Shown here piece after piece: positions 1-7,028 of a DNA stretch of 11,180 nt. Origin of the DNA: Saprospiraceae bacterium (GTDB lineage Bacteria > Bacteroidota > Bacteroidia > Chitinophagales > Saprospiraceae); NCBI GenBank assembly GCA_016787375.1, contig JAEUUM010000470.1:1-11180 (forward strand), read 5' to 3'. The notes below the pieces were generated by a model that did not search any database, was not told the DNA's origin, and saw nothing but the letters and a program-made list of their open reading frames with translations. Made by a program: the position numbers and the translations under genes. The number at the start of each line of letters is the position of its first letter. Within the stretch, counting starts at the first letter, position 1.

Positions 1-1003
1 TTTTTACCCTGATTCCTTCATTTTTTAGTTCCTGCTCAAGTTCTTTCATGATGATTACCAACTCATCATTTGCAAAAGGAACCGGCACCAAAACTACTTG
101 ATGAGGCGCCAATTTTGGTGGAAGGACGAGCCCTTGATCATCAGAATGTGCCATTATGAGTGCCCCCATCAAACGAGTCGAAACGCCCCAGGACGTGGCC
201 CACACGTATTCTTGCGTATTTTCTTTATTGAGAAATTTTACTTCGAATGCCTTTGCGAAATTTTGACCCAAAAAGTGAGATGTCCCTGACTGGAGTGCCT
301 TGCCATCCTGCATCAGGGCTTCAATGGTATAGGTATCATCGGCTCCAGCAAATCGTTCACCAGGTGTTTTTACGCCTTTCACAACGGGCAATGCCATCCA
401 TTCTTCAACAAATTCTGCATAAACATCCAGCATTCTTCTTGTCTCTTCAATGGCTTCCTGGGCAGTGGAATGGGCTGTATGACCTTCTTGCCAGAGGAAT
501 TCTGCCGTTCGAAGGAAGAGACGGGTACGCATCTCCCAGCGAACCACATTAGCCCACTGATTTATGAGCAGAGGCAAATCGCGGTAGCTGTGAATCCAGT
601 CGCGATAGGTATTCCAAATTATTGCTTCAGAAGTTGGTCTGACTATCAGTTCTTCTTCAAGTTTAGCATCGGGATCAACGATAAGCTTTCCCTTGTTATT
701 GGGATCTGCTTTCAGTCGATAATGTGTTACAATGGCGCATTCTTTGGCGAATCCTTCTGCATTTTTTTCTTCAGCCTCAAACAGCCTTTTAGGAACAAAA
801 AGAGGAAAGTAGGCATTAACATGACCGGTTTCTTTAAATCTCTTGTCGAGTTGGTCACGCATGAGCTCCCAAATCGCAAAACCATAAGGCTTGATAACCA
901 TACAACCTTTAACCGCTGAGTGATCTGCCAATCCGGCTTTGATGACGAGATCATTATACCATTTGCTGTAATCATCACTTCTTGAGGTGATCTCCTTTGC
1001 CAT
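1..1003 (-). CDS. proS: Prolyl-tRNA synthetase, N-terminal two thirds (cut by window edge)
   Basis: This class II aminoacyl-tRNA synthetase charges tRNA-Pro with proline in the cytoplasm. The reverse strand reads open from the ATG at 1003 to the window edge, giving 334 residues; the family is usually near 490, so the anticodon-binding and C-terminal domains lie outside. The product begins MAKEITSRSDDYSKWYNDLV. Visible landmarks are the TXE loop in RPTSEAII (about 122-129), motif 2 from RWEMR to WQEGHTAH (about 155-178), and motif 3 around STRLMGALIMAHSDDQG (about 275-291). The editing insertion typical of long bacterial ProRS is absent: motif 2 follows the TXE loop within 30 residues. This is the compact archaeal/eukaryote-like ProRS found in Bacteroidota. 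It diverges from the exported-protein gene at 1239 with a 235-base spacer. No strong Shine-Dalgarno precedes the start. Identification is firm. Confidence 0.97.
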   Translation of the reverse strand, partial: MAKEITSRSDDYSKWYNDLVIKAGLADHSAVKGCMVIKPYGFAIWELMRDQLDKRFKETGHVNAYFPLFVPKRLFEAEEKNAEGFAKECAIVTHYRLKADPNNKGKLIVDPDAKLEEELIVRPTSEAIIWNTYRDWIHSYRDLPLLINQWANVVRWEMRTRLFLRTAEFLWQEGHTAHSTAQEAIEETRRMLDVYAEFVEEWMALPVVKGVKTPGERFAGADDTYTIEALMQDGKALQSGTSHFLGQNFAKAFEVKFLNKENTQEYVWATSWGVSTRLMGALIMAHSDDQGLVLPPKLAPHQVVLVPVPFANDELVIIMKELEQELKNEGIRVK

Positions 1004-1170
1004 AACTTTTATTATTTTTCAAATCAATTATACGCATTAGTCAAGAAAATGTTAAAATGAAATTCTCCATGTAACTTATCAATGGTCTGAATTGTCTATA
1101 TTTCAGAAAGTTGGATGAACATTTAACAGTTTAAAAATATACGTTATTGTTTATTTAACTAAAACAGTCT

Positions 1171-1191
1171 GTCAAAAGTAATATTTTTGAC
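1171..1191. repeat. Inverted repeat GTCAAAA-N7-TTTTGAC in the divergent spacer
   Basis: Perfect 7-base arms (1171-1177 and 1185-1191) surround a 7-base spacer between proS and the gene at 1239. It ends just before a TACTTTTA element (1196-1203) that is one base from the Bacteroidota -7 consensus TAnnTTTG and lies 35 bases before the ATG at 1239. No convincing -33 box accompanies it. The repeat could be an operator or a chance AT-rich dyad. The rest of the 235-base spacer shows nothing recognisable. Confidence 0.35.
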
Positions 1192-1238
1192 CTAATACTT
1201 TTAGAGCACAACAAATTTTACGCTTAAAACCAAATTTT

Positions 1239-2666
1239 ATGAAAAATTTGAAAACAACCTTGGTTTTGGTCACAACATTCATGATTGTTGCAGTTACGGG
1301 AGTTTCAGCACAACATGATGACCTTTATTTCGATCCTGCAAAAGATGGGAAATCTTCAAACGAAGTTTATTACGATGACATGAGCTCACCAAAAAATGAA
1401 GCCCGGGAATCGAATACAAATGAGCGTAAAAACAATCAAGACAACAAACCTGATGGCAGCTCGGGTTATTCAGATGACAGTTATGATGATTATGATGATT
1501 ACGATTATTACTATTCATCACGCATTAGAAGATTTAACCGACCATTTTATGGATTTGGATACTTTGATGATTGTTATGTAAGCTCATTCAATTATGATCC
1601 TTTCTGGACGGGCACAACCATCTATGTAGGATTTGACAGCTACAGAGACTATCGCAGGTGGAGAAGATTCAACAATTATAACTACTGGAATAACTGGGGA
1701 CCTACTTACAGTTGGGGTTGGGGTTACAATCCGTGGGGCTGGAACACTTGGAACAGCTGGGGAAATCCTTATTCACCATGGGGTTGGAACGCATACTCAC
1801 CTTGTGCCCCTTATGGAAATATTTACATCAACAACATATACTACGGAAACAACTGGGGATGGAACGGAGGTGGATGGAATGGGCATCATGACGGTGGATA
1901 TTACAATGAATATACAAACAATGTCCACTATGGCCCACGCCGAAGCGGAGGCTCAATTACTGAACTAAAAGGCAACCCAAGAGGACGTTTTGCTCCTGAT
2001 GTTGATAACCCTAGAGCAATTTCAAACCAAGGTCCAAAAGATGCGAACCCGGGTCGAATTAACAACAATAACAACGGTGGTGTTTCAAGACCTGATAGGG
2101 TTCAGAGTACTGATTTACCTTCCAGACCAACAAGACCTTCAAATACTGAAGTTATACCAAATAAACCTGATCGTGTACAAAAGGATGCTCAAAAACAAGA
2201 CCAACCTATAAGACCTGACAGACCAGTGATTAAAAGAGATCAGCAAGACAGCAAACCATACATACCAAAAGATGTTGACAGACCTTCAAAAAAAGAAGAT
2301 CAACCACAACGGCCAAAAAGGGACAATAAAAAGTTTGCAGACGGTCAATCAGAGGACGAGTATTTATTCGATTCTCAAAAACCTTCAAGACCAAACAAGA
2401 GTACAGGTGAAGAATCAGTAAATGAGGAGAGAACTCAAAGACCTGAAAGACGCGAGAGGGAATACAACATGAACACGAGACCTCAACGGCAAGAATCTGC
2501 TCCCAAACCATCATTTGATCAGGGAAGTTACAGACAGAAAGCTGAAAGTCCGGCACCTCGATCAAATTTTGGCGGAGGTTCATCTAACAGTTCTTCAAGT
2601 GGCTCTTCAAGAAATAACTCCTCAGGGGGTGGTGAAAGTAAACGATCAAACCCAAGAGGCAAGTAA
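1239..2666 (+). CDS. Secreted low-complexity protein with Trp/Asn/Gly and Arg-Pro repeat blocks
   Basis: I do not recognise a functional family. The 475-residue product starts with a clear signal peptide (about 1-24, ending GVSA before Q25). An acidic stretch rich in Asp, Tyr and Ser follows (about 76-93). An aromatic block comes next (about 103-231) in which 14 Trp fall within residues 141-213, with recurring NPWGW, SPWGW and NNWGW units. A polar, highly charged region (about 283-416) repeats RPDR, RPTRP, RPKR, RPNK and RPER. A Gly/Ser-rich stretch (443-465) precedes a basic tail. There is no lipobox and no obvious PorSS C-terminal sorting domain. The composition suggests a disordered or fibrous surface, matrix or adhesive protein, which is inference only. 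The ATG at 1239 places the signal peptide at the N-terminus. A strong terminator follows the stop, so the gene appears monocistronic. Confidence 0.85.
   Translation: MKNLKTTLVLVTTFMIVAVTGVSAQHDDLYFDPAKDGKSSNEVYYDDMSSPKNEARESNTNERKNNQDNKPDGSSGYSDDSYDDYDDYDYYYSSRIRRFNRPFYGFGYFDDCYVSSFNYDPFWTGTTIYVGFDSYRDYRRWRRFNNYNYWNNWGPTYSWGWGYNPWGWNTWNSWGNPYSPWGWNAYSPCAPYGNIYINNIYYGNNWGWNGGGWNGHHDGGYYNEYTNNVHYGPRRSGGSITELKGNPRGRFAPDVDNPRAISNQGPKDANPGRINNNNNGGVSRPDRVQSTDLPSRPTRPSNTEVIPNKPDRVQKDAQKQDQPIRPDRPVIKRDQQDSKPYIPKDVDRPSKKEDQPQRPKRDNKKFADGQSEDEYLFDSQKPSRPNKSTGEESVNEERTQRPERREREYNMNTRPQRQESAPKPSFDQGSYRQKAESPAPRSNFGGGSSNSSSSGSSRNNSSGGGESKRSNPRGK
1659..1877 (+). repeat. Trp/Asn/Gly-rich coding repeat block
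   Basis: This segment encodes residues 141-213 of the secreted protein and carries 14 TGG codons in 73 codons. The units are imperfect and vary in length, with recurrent PWGWN, NNWG and GWNG motifs. It looks like expansion of a short aromatic/Gly/Asn module within the gene, not a mobile element. Confidence 0.7.
2085..2486 (+). repeat. Degenerate Arg-Pro (RPxR/RPxx) coding repeats
   Basis: This region encodes about residues 283-416. At DNA level the octamer AGACCTGA or close variants (AGACCTTC, AAACCTGA, AGACCAAC) recur about every 20-50 bases, giving peptides such as SRPDRVQ, SRPTRPS, NKPDRVQ, IRPDRP, QRPKR, SRPNK and QRPER. The spacing is irregular, so this is a degenerate low-complexity region and not a perfect tandem array. 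Confidence 0.65.
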
Positions 2667-2693
2667 AAATTATCAACCCGATATATGGATGTG

Positions 2694-2731
2694 ATGGGTG
2701 GAATGTCTTACAAGTTTTCCACCCATTTTTT
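2694..2731 (+). terminator. Strong intrinsic terminator after the secreted low-complexity protein gene
   Basis: A perfect 10-base-pair stem (ATGGGTGGAA at 2694-2703 with TTCCACCCAT at 2717-2726) encloses a 13-base loop and runs directly into six T residues (2726-2731). It sits 27 bases after the stop codon at 2666. This is the clearest Rho-independent terminator in the window and separates the gene at 1239 from the FadL-like gene. Confidence 0.9.
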
Positions 2732-2784
2732 AAAAAATACCATTAGTTCAATCCTAATTTCATAATTTTATACATTAATTGAAT

Positions 2785-2802
2785 TGTATAGACAGCTATA
2801 CA
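2785..2802. promoter_or_regulatory. Palindrome TGTATAG-ACAG-CTATACA upstream of the FadL-like gene (operator or 5' UTR hairpin)
   Basis: Perfect 7-base arms flank a 4-base centre, ending 24 bases before the ATG at 2827. A weak Bacteroidota-type promoter can be drawn around it: ATTG at 2778-2781 as the -33 box and TACATTTC at 2799-2806 as the -7 box (consensus TAnnTTTG), with a spacer of 17 instead of the usual 19 or so. Under that reading the palindrome fills the spacer like an operator. If transcription starts upstream, it would instead be a stable leader hairpin. Confidence 0.45.
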
Positions 2803-2826
2803 TTTCAGCATACAAAACCATTGATC

Positions 2827-4332
2827 ATGAGAACAAGAATATTTATTTCAACAATATGCTTAATTGCTGTAACTGGCAGTTCGTTCGCTCAAAATATCTC
2901 CGATGCTATACGCTACTCGTATTTGACATACAACAGTTCTGCGCGCAATGCCGGGCTCAACAATAGTATCGGTGCACTGGGTACAGACTTTGGAGCAATC
3001 AGCCAAAACCCCGGAGGTCTTGGTTGGTATCGAAGTTCAGAATTTAATTTCAGCCTTGCAACCACCGGATACAACACCAATGCCGCACTTTTTGGAACCA
3101 ATAACACCTCAACTGAGTCTTCGGTAAGAAGGTTCGGTCTGCCGGGTATGGGTTTAGTATTAAACACAGAACCTGTAGGATCAAAGTGGAAACATGTCAA
3201 TTTTGCTATTGGTTACAACCAAGTCGCCAGCTTCAGACAAGAATATGGTTATAAAGGTATCAGCAAGGGGTCCATTATGGATTATTTTGTTGAACAAGCA
3301 CAGGGTAAAACTGCCGATCAGCTCGATGATTTTAGCACAGCACTTGCCTACAACGCTTATGGAATTTACGACCCCGACACAAAAAACAACAACGACAAAG
3401 AGTGGACAAGTGATTTCGCAGGAGTTGGCAAGATTCCGCTTGTATCAAAATCACAAGATGTAGTAAACAGAGGATATATGAGTGAAATATTGATGGCATT
3501 GGGCGCCAATTATGATGACAAATTTGCAGTTGGAGCTTCATTAGGGATACCGGTATTAAGATATGAAACTCAAAAATATTATCAGGAAAATACCTCGGGT
3601 CCGGATACAATTCCATATTTTAATTCTCTCTCCTGGACCGAAAATGTTGAGGCCAAAGGGGCAGGAGTAAACCTAAAGTTAGGCGCAAGTTTCAGACCAA
3701 TACAAGCCGTAAGACTCGGAGTGGCAATTCACACTCCAACTGCGCTTGCCATTTCAGAGAGCTACAACAACTCACTCGTTTACGATTTCACGACACCTGA
3801 TGGCTCCAGTTACAATGAAAAACAGCGTTCTCCGGATGGTGCCTATGATTATTCGATGTTCACACCCTGGAGGTTTATAGGTGATGCAGGCATTATCGTA
3901 GGTAAGCACGGTTTTTTGTCTGCTGAAGTTGAATATGTTGATTATCCGAATGCAAGTTTTAAATTTAACAACACAGCTGACGATCCTGATGCAAAAGAAT
4001 ACGAGCGAACACTAAACAAAGAAATAACTCAAAACCTCAAATCAGGTGTAAACTACAAGCTCGGTGCTGAAGTTGTGCTTGGTGACTTCAGATTACGGGG
4101 TGGATATGGCATCTACGCCACACCGTATGCAAATGATAGTAACACCAACTCATCTTATAGTTTTGGTTTGGGTGCAAGGCTTGAGAAATTTTACTTCGAT
4201 CTTGGCTATGTTCATACACAGCAAAGTCAGACATACAAACCTTACGTTGTCAACAATGTTGAGACCCAGGCTTTGGTCAATACCGAATCAAACGCTGACC
4301 GAATCATTTTGACGATAGGATTCAGATTTTAA
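2827..4332 (+). CDS. OmpP1/FadL-like outer-membrane beta-barrel protein ('hemin receptor' type)
   Basis: This is probably a 14-stranded outer-membrane channel of the OmpP1/FadL/TodX superfamily, which takes up hydrophobic compounds; the substrate here is unknown. I chose the ATG at 2827 over the in-frame one at 2779 because it puts a typical signal peptide first (MRTRIFISTICLIAVTGSSFA, cut before Q22) and because the upstream 16 codons cross a palindrome. That gives 501 residues. The mature N-terminus has the family signature: SARNAGLNNSIGALG, then DFGAISQNPGGLGWYRSSEF, matching the NPAG-type FadL hatch/start region of Bacteroidota homologues. Alternating amphipathic strands follow, and the chain ends in IILTIGFRF with a terminal Phe, as expected for BAM-dependent insertion. 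The gene has its own upstream terminator boundary and is 15 bases from the next gene, with which it is probably co-transcribed. Confidence 0.88.
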   Translation: MRTRIFISTICLIAVTGSSFAQNISDAIRYSYLTYNSSARNAGLNNSIGALGTDFGAISQNPGGLGWYRSSEFNFSLATTGYNTNAALFGTNNTSTESSVRRFGLPGMGLVLNTEPVGSKWKHVNFAIGYNQVASFRQEYGYKGISKGSIMDYFVEQAQGKTADQLDDFSTALAYNAYGIYDPDTKNNNDKEWTSDFAGVGKIPLVSKSQDVVNRGYMSEILMALGANYDDKFAVGASLGIPVLRYETQKYYQENTSGPDTIPYFNSLSWTENVEAKGAGVNLKLGASFRPIQAVRLGVAIHTPTALAISESYNNSLVYDFTTPDGSSYNEKQRSPDGAYDYSMFTPWRFIGDAGIIVGKHGFLSAEVEYVDYPNASFKFNNTADDPDAKEYERTLNKEITQNLKSGVNYKLGAEVVLGDFRLRGGYGIYATPYANDSNTNSSYSFGLGARLEKFYFDLGYVHTQQSQTYKPYVVNNVETQALVNTESNADRIILTIGFRF

Positions 4333-4347
4333 AAGGATTGGCATGAA

Positions 4348-5367
4348 ATGCGTATAGGCACACTCAAACAGTGGGAAATTATTATAATTATTGTAGCTTA
4401 TTTCATTAAGCCTGAAATAAGTATCGGACAAGACCACAATGATTTTCTATACCCAAGTGTGCCGGAAAGTGTTTTATTTGAAACTCAATGGCAGTATGCC
4501 TATACGCTTCATGTCGAATCTCAAACCGTTTTACATCAGTCCGGTGAAAACTTTAAAGCTTACTATTATTTCAGGTTAGACCACAGCTCTGAATCATTCG
4601 TAAACAAAAAATATGACTCCAATAGCTGGCAAATACATGGTGCCTTGTTGAGAGCTCCAATCTTGAATCTTGATTCTCTGCTCATTGTCAAAGCCACTGA
4701 AAATCAGCTAATACTTGAAACTCAAAATAAGAATGGAAAAGGGCATTTGCAGTATTATCTTGAAAAGTTAGACCCAAAAGAACAAATATTCAATAAACCG
4801 GGGTATTTGTTGCCGGAGGTTGATGTCACCACAAAAACACCAAAGAGCCGAAAAGATTCAACCAACAGCTGGTTGAGCAACCTGTGGGACTGGCTGTGGG
4901 GTGACAGTCAGGATGTGCCGTACAAACCCGAGCCAACCTTCATAAACATAGAGATGATTGGGGGTGGATTTTTTGGAGGCATAGACCCTGCAATTAAAAA
5001 CTACATAAGGTTAAAAACAGATGGACGATTATTAAGGGAGTACGCAAGTGAATACCATGGTCTCACAAAAACATCTAAAAACATCGGTAGAACAGAGCTG
5101 GAAGCATTTGTAGAATACCTTGATACAAAGGGGTTTTTTAACTTAAATTCAAATTACGATTGCACCGACCCACAATGTCTTGCCAGATTAGCAAGCAAAC
5201 CCAGACCCATCCCGCTCAGGATTTCTGTAACATACGGATTAAAACAGAAGGTTGTAAACATAGCGGTTTTTGGCTTTGACGAACGAAACTACAAATACCT
5301 TGAGTATCCTCCACTCATAGACAACATTGTTGAAATCATGAATCGCATGGCCAATCGGGTGGAGTAA
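4348..5367 (+). CDS. Exported two-domain protein with a DUF6438-like C-terminal half
   Basis: The 339-residue product has a hydrophobic N-terminal segment (residues 11-20) with a probable signal-peptide cleavage near ISIG/Q28. Residues about 38-141 have a pattern reminiscent of lipocalin-like folds (W48, YYYFRLD, W94 before a turn, ENQLILE); this is weak. A charged, Trp-containing linker (about 160-190) follows. Residues about 198-335 resemble DUF6438: GGGFFGGIDPAIKNYIRL, a DGRLLREY strand, an acidic helix with YLDTKGFFNLNSNYD, then PIPLRISVTYGLKQKVVN and a final helix. The usual Cys pair of the DUF6438 start is replaced (FFGGIDPA), while C272 and C277 sit in the insert after NYD. A good Shine-Dalgarno (AAGGA, 4333-4337) stands 10 bases before the ATG. 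The 15-base gap suggests an operon with the FadL-like gene and a periplasmic or outer-membrane-linked role. Function unknown. Confidence 0.8.
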   Translation: MRIGTLKQWEIIIIIVAYFIKPEISIGQDHNDFLYPSVPESVLFETQWQYAYTLHVESQTVLHQSGENFKAYYYFRLDHSSESFVNKKYDSNSWQIHGALLRAPILNLDSLLIVKATENQLILETQNKNGKGHLQYYLEKLDPKEQIFNKPGYLLPEVDVTTKTPKSRKDSTNSWLSNLWDWLWGDSQDVPYKPEPTFINIEMIGGGFFGGIDPAIKNYIRLKTDGRLLREYASEYHGLTKTSKNIGRTELEAFVEYLDTKGFFNLNSNYDCTDPQCLARLASKPRPIPLRISVTYGLKQKVVNIAVFGFDERNYKYLEYPPLIDNIVEIMNRMANRVE

Positions 5368-5437
5368 AAAGTTGAAGATGTGTCTTTGTGATGGATAGTC
5401 GAAAGTTTGGTTGAATTATCAGTTTCCCATTTGTATA

Positions 5438-5462
5438 TAAAACACTCCTTGTGAATGTTTTA
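5438..5462 (+). terminator. Weak hairpin 71 bases after the DUF6438-like gene
   Basis: TAAAACA (5438-5444) pairs with TGTTTTA (5456-5462) over an 11-base loop. The stem is AT-rich and has no clean T tract after it, so it may be a poor terminator or nothing. The rest of the 214-base spacer shows only a TACTTTTA element (5539-5546), a -7-like box 35 bases before the next ATG. Confidence 0.25.
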
Positions 5463-5581
5463 CATTAAAATATTACTTGTTAACATAAAAAGAACATATA
5501 GGGATATAGCTGTTAAGTGCCTTTTTAGATCATTTTATTACTTTTACTTACTGGTTAATTAGAACTAAGAAATTAAACACA

Positions 5582-6115
5582 ATGATGGCAGAAATCGAGA
5601 TTGAAAAAGTTAGCATTAATGACATTGATCAATTGCAAAAAATAGGTAACCAGACTTTTTACGAAACATTTTCTTCAGTGAATTCCGAAGTGAATATGGC
5701 CAAATATTTAAACGAGGGGTTTTCCAGTGAAAAACTAACAGTTGAACTTTGTGACGATAATACTGAATTTTATTTTGCTACTTCTGATGGCAAGGTAATT
5801 GGTTACCTAAAAATTAATTTTGGACAATCGCAAACAGAGCTCAAAGACGAAAATGCACTTGAAATTGAACGAATTTATGTTTTAAAGGATTTTCACGGAA
5901 AAAACGTGGGAAAATTACTCTATGACCAGGCAATACACACCGCAAAACAGAAAAATGCTGAATATATCTGGTTGGGTGTTTGGGAGGAAAATCCAAGGGC
6001 AATAAACTTTTATAAAAAAAATGGTTTCGTAGCGTTCGATAAACACATTTTCAAATTGGGCGACGATGTACAAACCGACATAATGATGAGGCTTTCGTTA
6101 AAAAACCATTTCTGA
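5582..6115 (+). CDS. GNAT N-acetyltransferase, PaiA-like (spermidine/diamine acetyltransferase family)
   Basis: This is a cytoplasmic acetyl-CoA-dependent N-acetyltransferase of 177 residues. The layout matches Bacillus PaiA, a spermidine/spermine acetyltransferase of about 171 residues: an N-terminal QTFYETF segment (24-30), EFYFATSDGKVIGYLKIN (62-79), the core strand ALEIERIYV (92-100), the acetyl-CoA loop, and WLGVWEENPRAINFYKKNGF (130-149) followed by an FKLGDDVQTDIMM tail. The acetyl-CoA loop reads HGKNVGK (105-111); the usual Q/R-x-x-G-x-G/A has H and N in place of Q/R and the first Gly. Substrate is inferred from likeness only and could be another amine. Translation may start at either of two adjacent ATGs (5582 or 5585). 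The gene stands alone between two spacers and converges on the operon at 6373-10500. Confidence 0.88.
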   Translation: MMAEIEIEKVSINDIDQLQKIGNQTFYETFSSVNSEVNMAKYLNEGFSSEKLTVELCDDNTEFYFATSDGKVIGYLKINFGQSQTELKDENALEIERIYVLKDFHGKNVGKLLYDQAIHTAKQKNAEYIWLGVWEENPRAINFYKKNGFVAFDKHIFKLGDDVQTDIMMRLSLKNHF

Positions 6116-6138
6116 CGATAACGGACTAGTCTATGACC

Positions 6139-6161
6139 AAACCTTTATATTAGGTTTTGTT
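6139..6161. terminator. Possible hairpin terminator between convergent genes
   Basis: AAACCT (6139-6144) pairs with AGGTTT (6152-6157) across a 7-base loop, followed by TGTT. It lies 24 bases after the acetyltransferase stop. The stem is short, so termination is plausible but weak. The rest of the 257-base convergent spacer (to 6372) holds no ORF I can support; it contains a near-tandem ATGAAGCT pair around 6210-6230. Confidence 0.4.
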
Positions 6162-6372
6162 CCCCCGAAAACTTTTCATGATTAAAGTACTTTAGTTGGC
6201 CCGGAATATGAAGCTTAGAATGAAGCTCACGAATCCTAAATCTTGAAGAATTAGTTCAACCATCAAAGAGAAAAATTCCCTGAAAAACATCCTTTTGATA
6301 TAAATCTAAGTCAATTTTTCAGCAAACCCGGACTAGCTGATCGTCCTCAAATTGGGACCAAAAACATGATTG

Positions 6373-6984
6373 CTATCTCCGCACTACCTTAATAGCCATA
6401 TTCCTACCATGACCTTGCATGATTGCCAGATTTATCCAAGATAACGCAAATTTTTCCAAAAGCTCTACTTTATCCGAATTACCAAAGTCCATGCAAGATC
6501 CAAAACCGCAATCCAGAGCCAGAAGTTTGGCGACAGATTTTGCCTTTTCACTATCTCCGGCCATAAACATATCAATTCCATGACCTTCATAAACAGGATT
6601 CAGCATATTTTCAAAACCGGTAGTGTTGAAGCATTTAACAATTTCTGCATTGGTTTTATCTGCAAGACAATGATAAACTGTCTTGTAAGGTTCGGGGCTT
6701 TTCATAACCGAATTTGTTGCATCAATGATGATTTTGCCTGAAACCTCTCCTATCTTGTCTATGATTTCAAAGATTGCTGCAGGTGGTGTAGCAATTAAAA
6801 CCACCTCCGATTTTTGAACAGCTTCTTGAATGGTAAGTACCGAGGTATTTTCGTTTTCCAACAAATTTTTCCCTTTAAAATTCGCCAAATCCTGGACCCC
6901 TAAATAGATGGTATGTCCCTTTTTCGACCATTGTGTGGCCAAAGCACCTCCAACATTTCCGGTACCAATTATTGCTATTTTCAT
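6373..6984 (-). CDS. NAD(P)-binding oxidoreductase, F420-dependent NADP reductase-like
   Basis: The 203-residue protein has an N-terminal Rossmann fold beginning MKIAIIGTGNVGGALA, with the dinucleotide loop G7-x-G9-x-x-G12. The second half has the family pattern EVVLIATPPAAIFEIID (75-91), KIIIDATNSV (104-113), VKCFNTTGFENMLNP (136-150), then DMFMAGDSEKAKSVAKLL. This fits the PF03807-type F420_oxidored family. Bacteroidota are not known as F420 producers, so the partner is more likely NAD(P)H with an unidentified substrate; this is inference. It is the last gene of the six-gene operon, 44 bases after the bestrophin gene. Because the gap is the largest in the operon, it might also be expressed separately. 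Confidence 0.85.
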   Translation of the reverse strand: MKIAIIGTGNVGGALATQWSKKGHTIYLGVQDLANFKGKNLLENENTSVLTIQEAVQKSEVVLIATPPAAIFEIIDKIGEVSGKIIIDATNSVMKSPEPYKTVYHCLADKTNAEIVKCFNTTGFENMLNPVYEGHGIDMFMAGDSEKAKSVAKLLALDCGFGSCMDFGNSDKVELLEKFALSWINLAIMQGHGRNMAIKVVRR

Positions 6985-7028
6985 AATTTATGAATGTTAT
7001 TATTGTATGTTTTTGATTTGATTTTTAG

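Noticed and set aside
247..919. Plus-strand open frames of 101 and 149 codons opposite proS
   Set aside because: They are antisense to a fully recognisable ProRS reading frame and encode nothing family-like.
1004..1238. CRISPR, tRNA or small RNA gene in the spacer
   Set aside because: No regularly spaced repeats, cloverleaf or strong structured element was seen; only an AT-rich inverted repeat.
1633..1968. Thr/Gly-rich 111-codon frame inside the secreted protein gene
   Set aside because: It is a frame-shifted shadow of the Trp/Asn/Gly repeat block; the other frame carries a signal peptide and fills the whole gene.
2779..2826. N-terminal extension of the FadL-like protein from the ATG at 2779
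   Set aside because: It would bury the signal peptide behind 16 residues and run through the upstream palindrome; the ATG at 2827 is preferred.
6122..6336. CGGACTAG occurring at 6122-6129 and again at 6329-6336, as possible target-site duplication around a remnant element
   Set aside because: One repeated octamer in about 250 bases is expected by chance about half the time, and no transposase remnant or terminal repeats were found between the copies.
6373..6984. True F420-dependent reductase implying F420 metabolism
   Set aside because: The fold family fits, but nothing in the window suggests F420 synthesis and the host phylum is not known to make it, so only NAD(P) binding is claimed.
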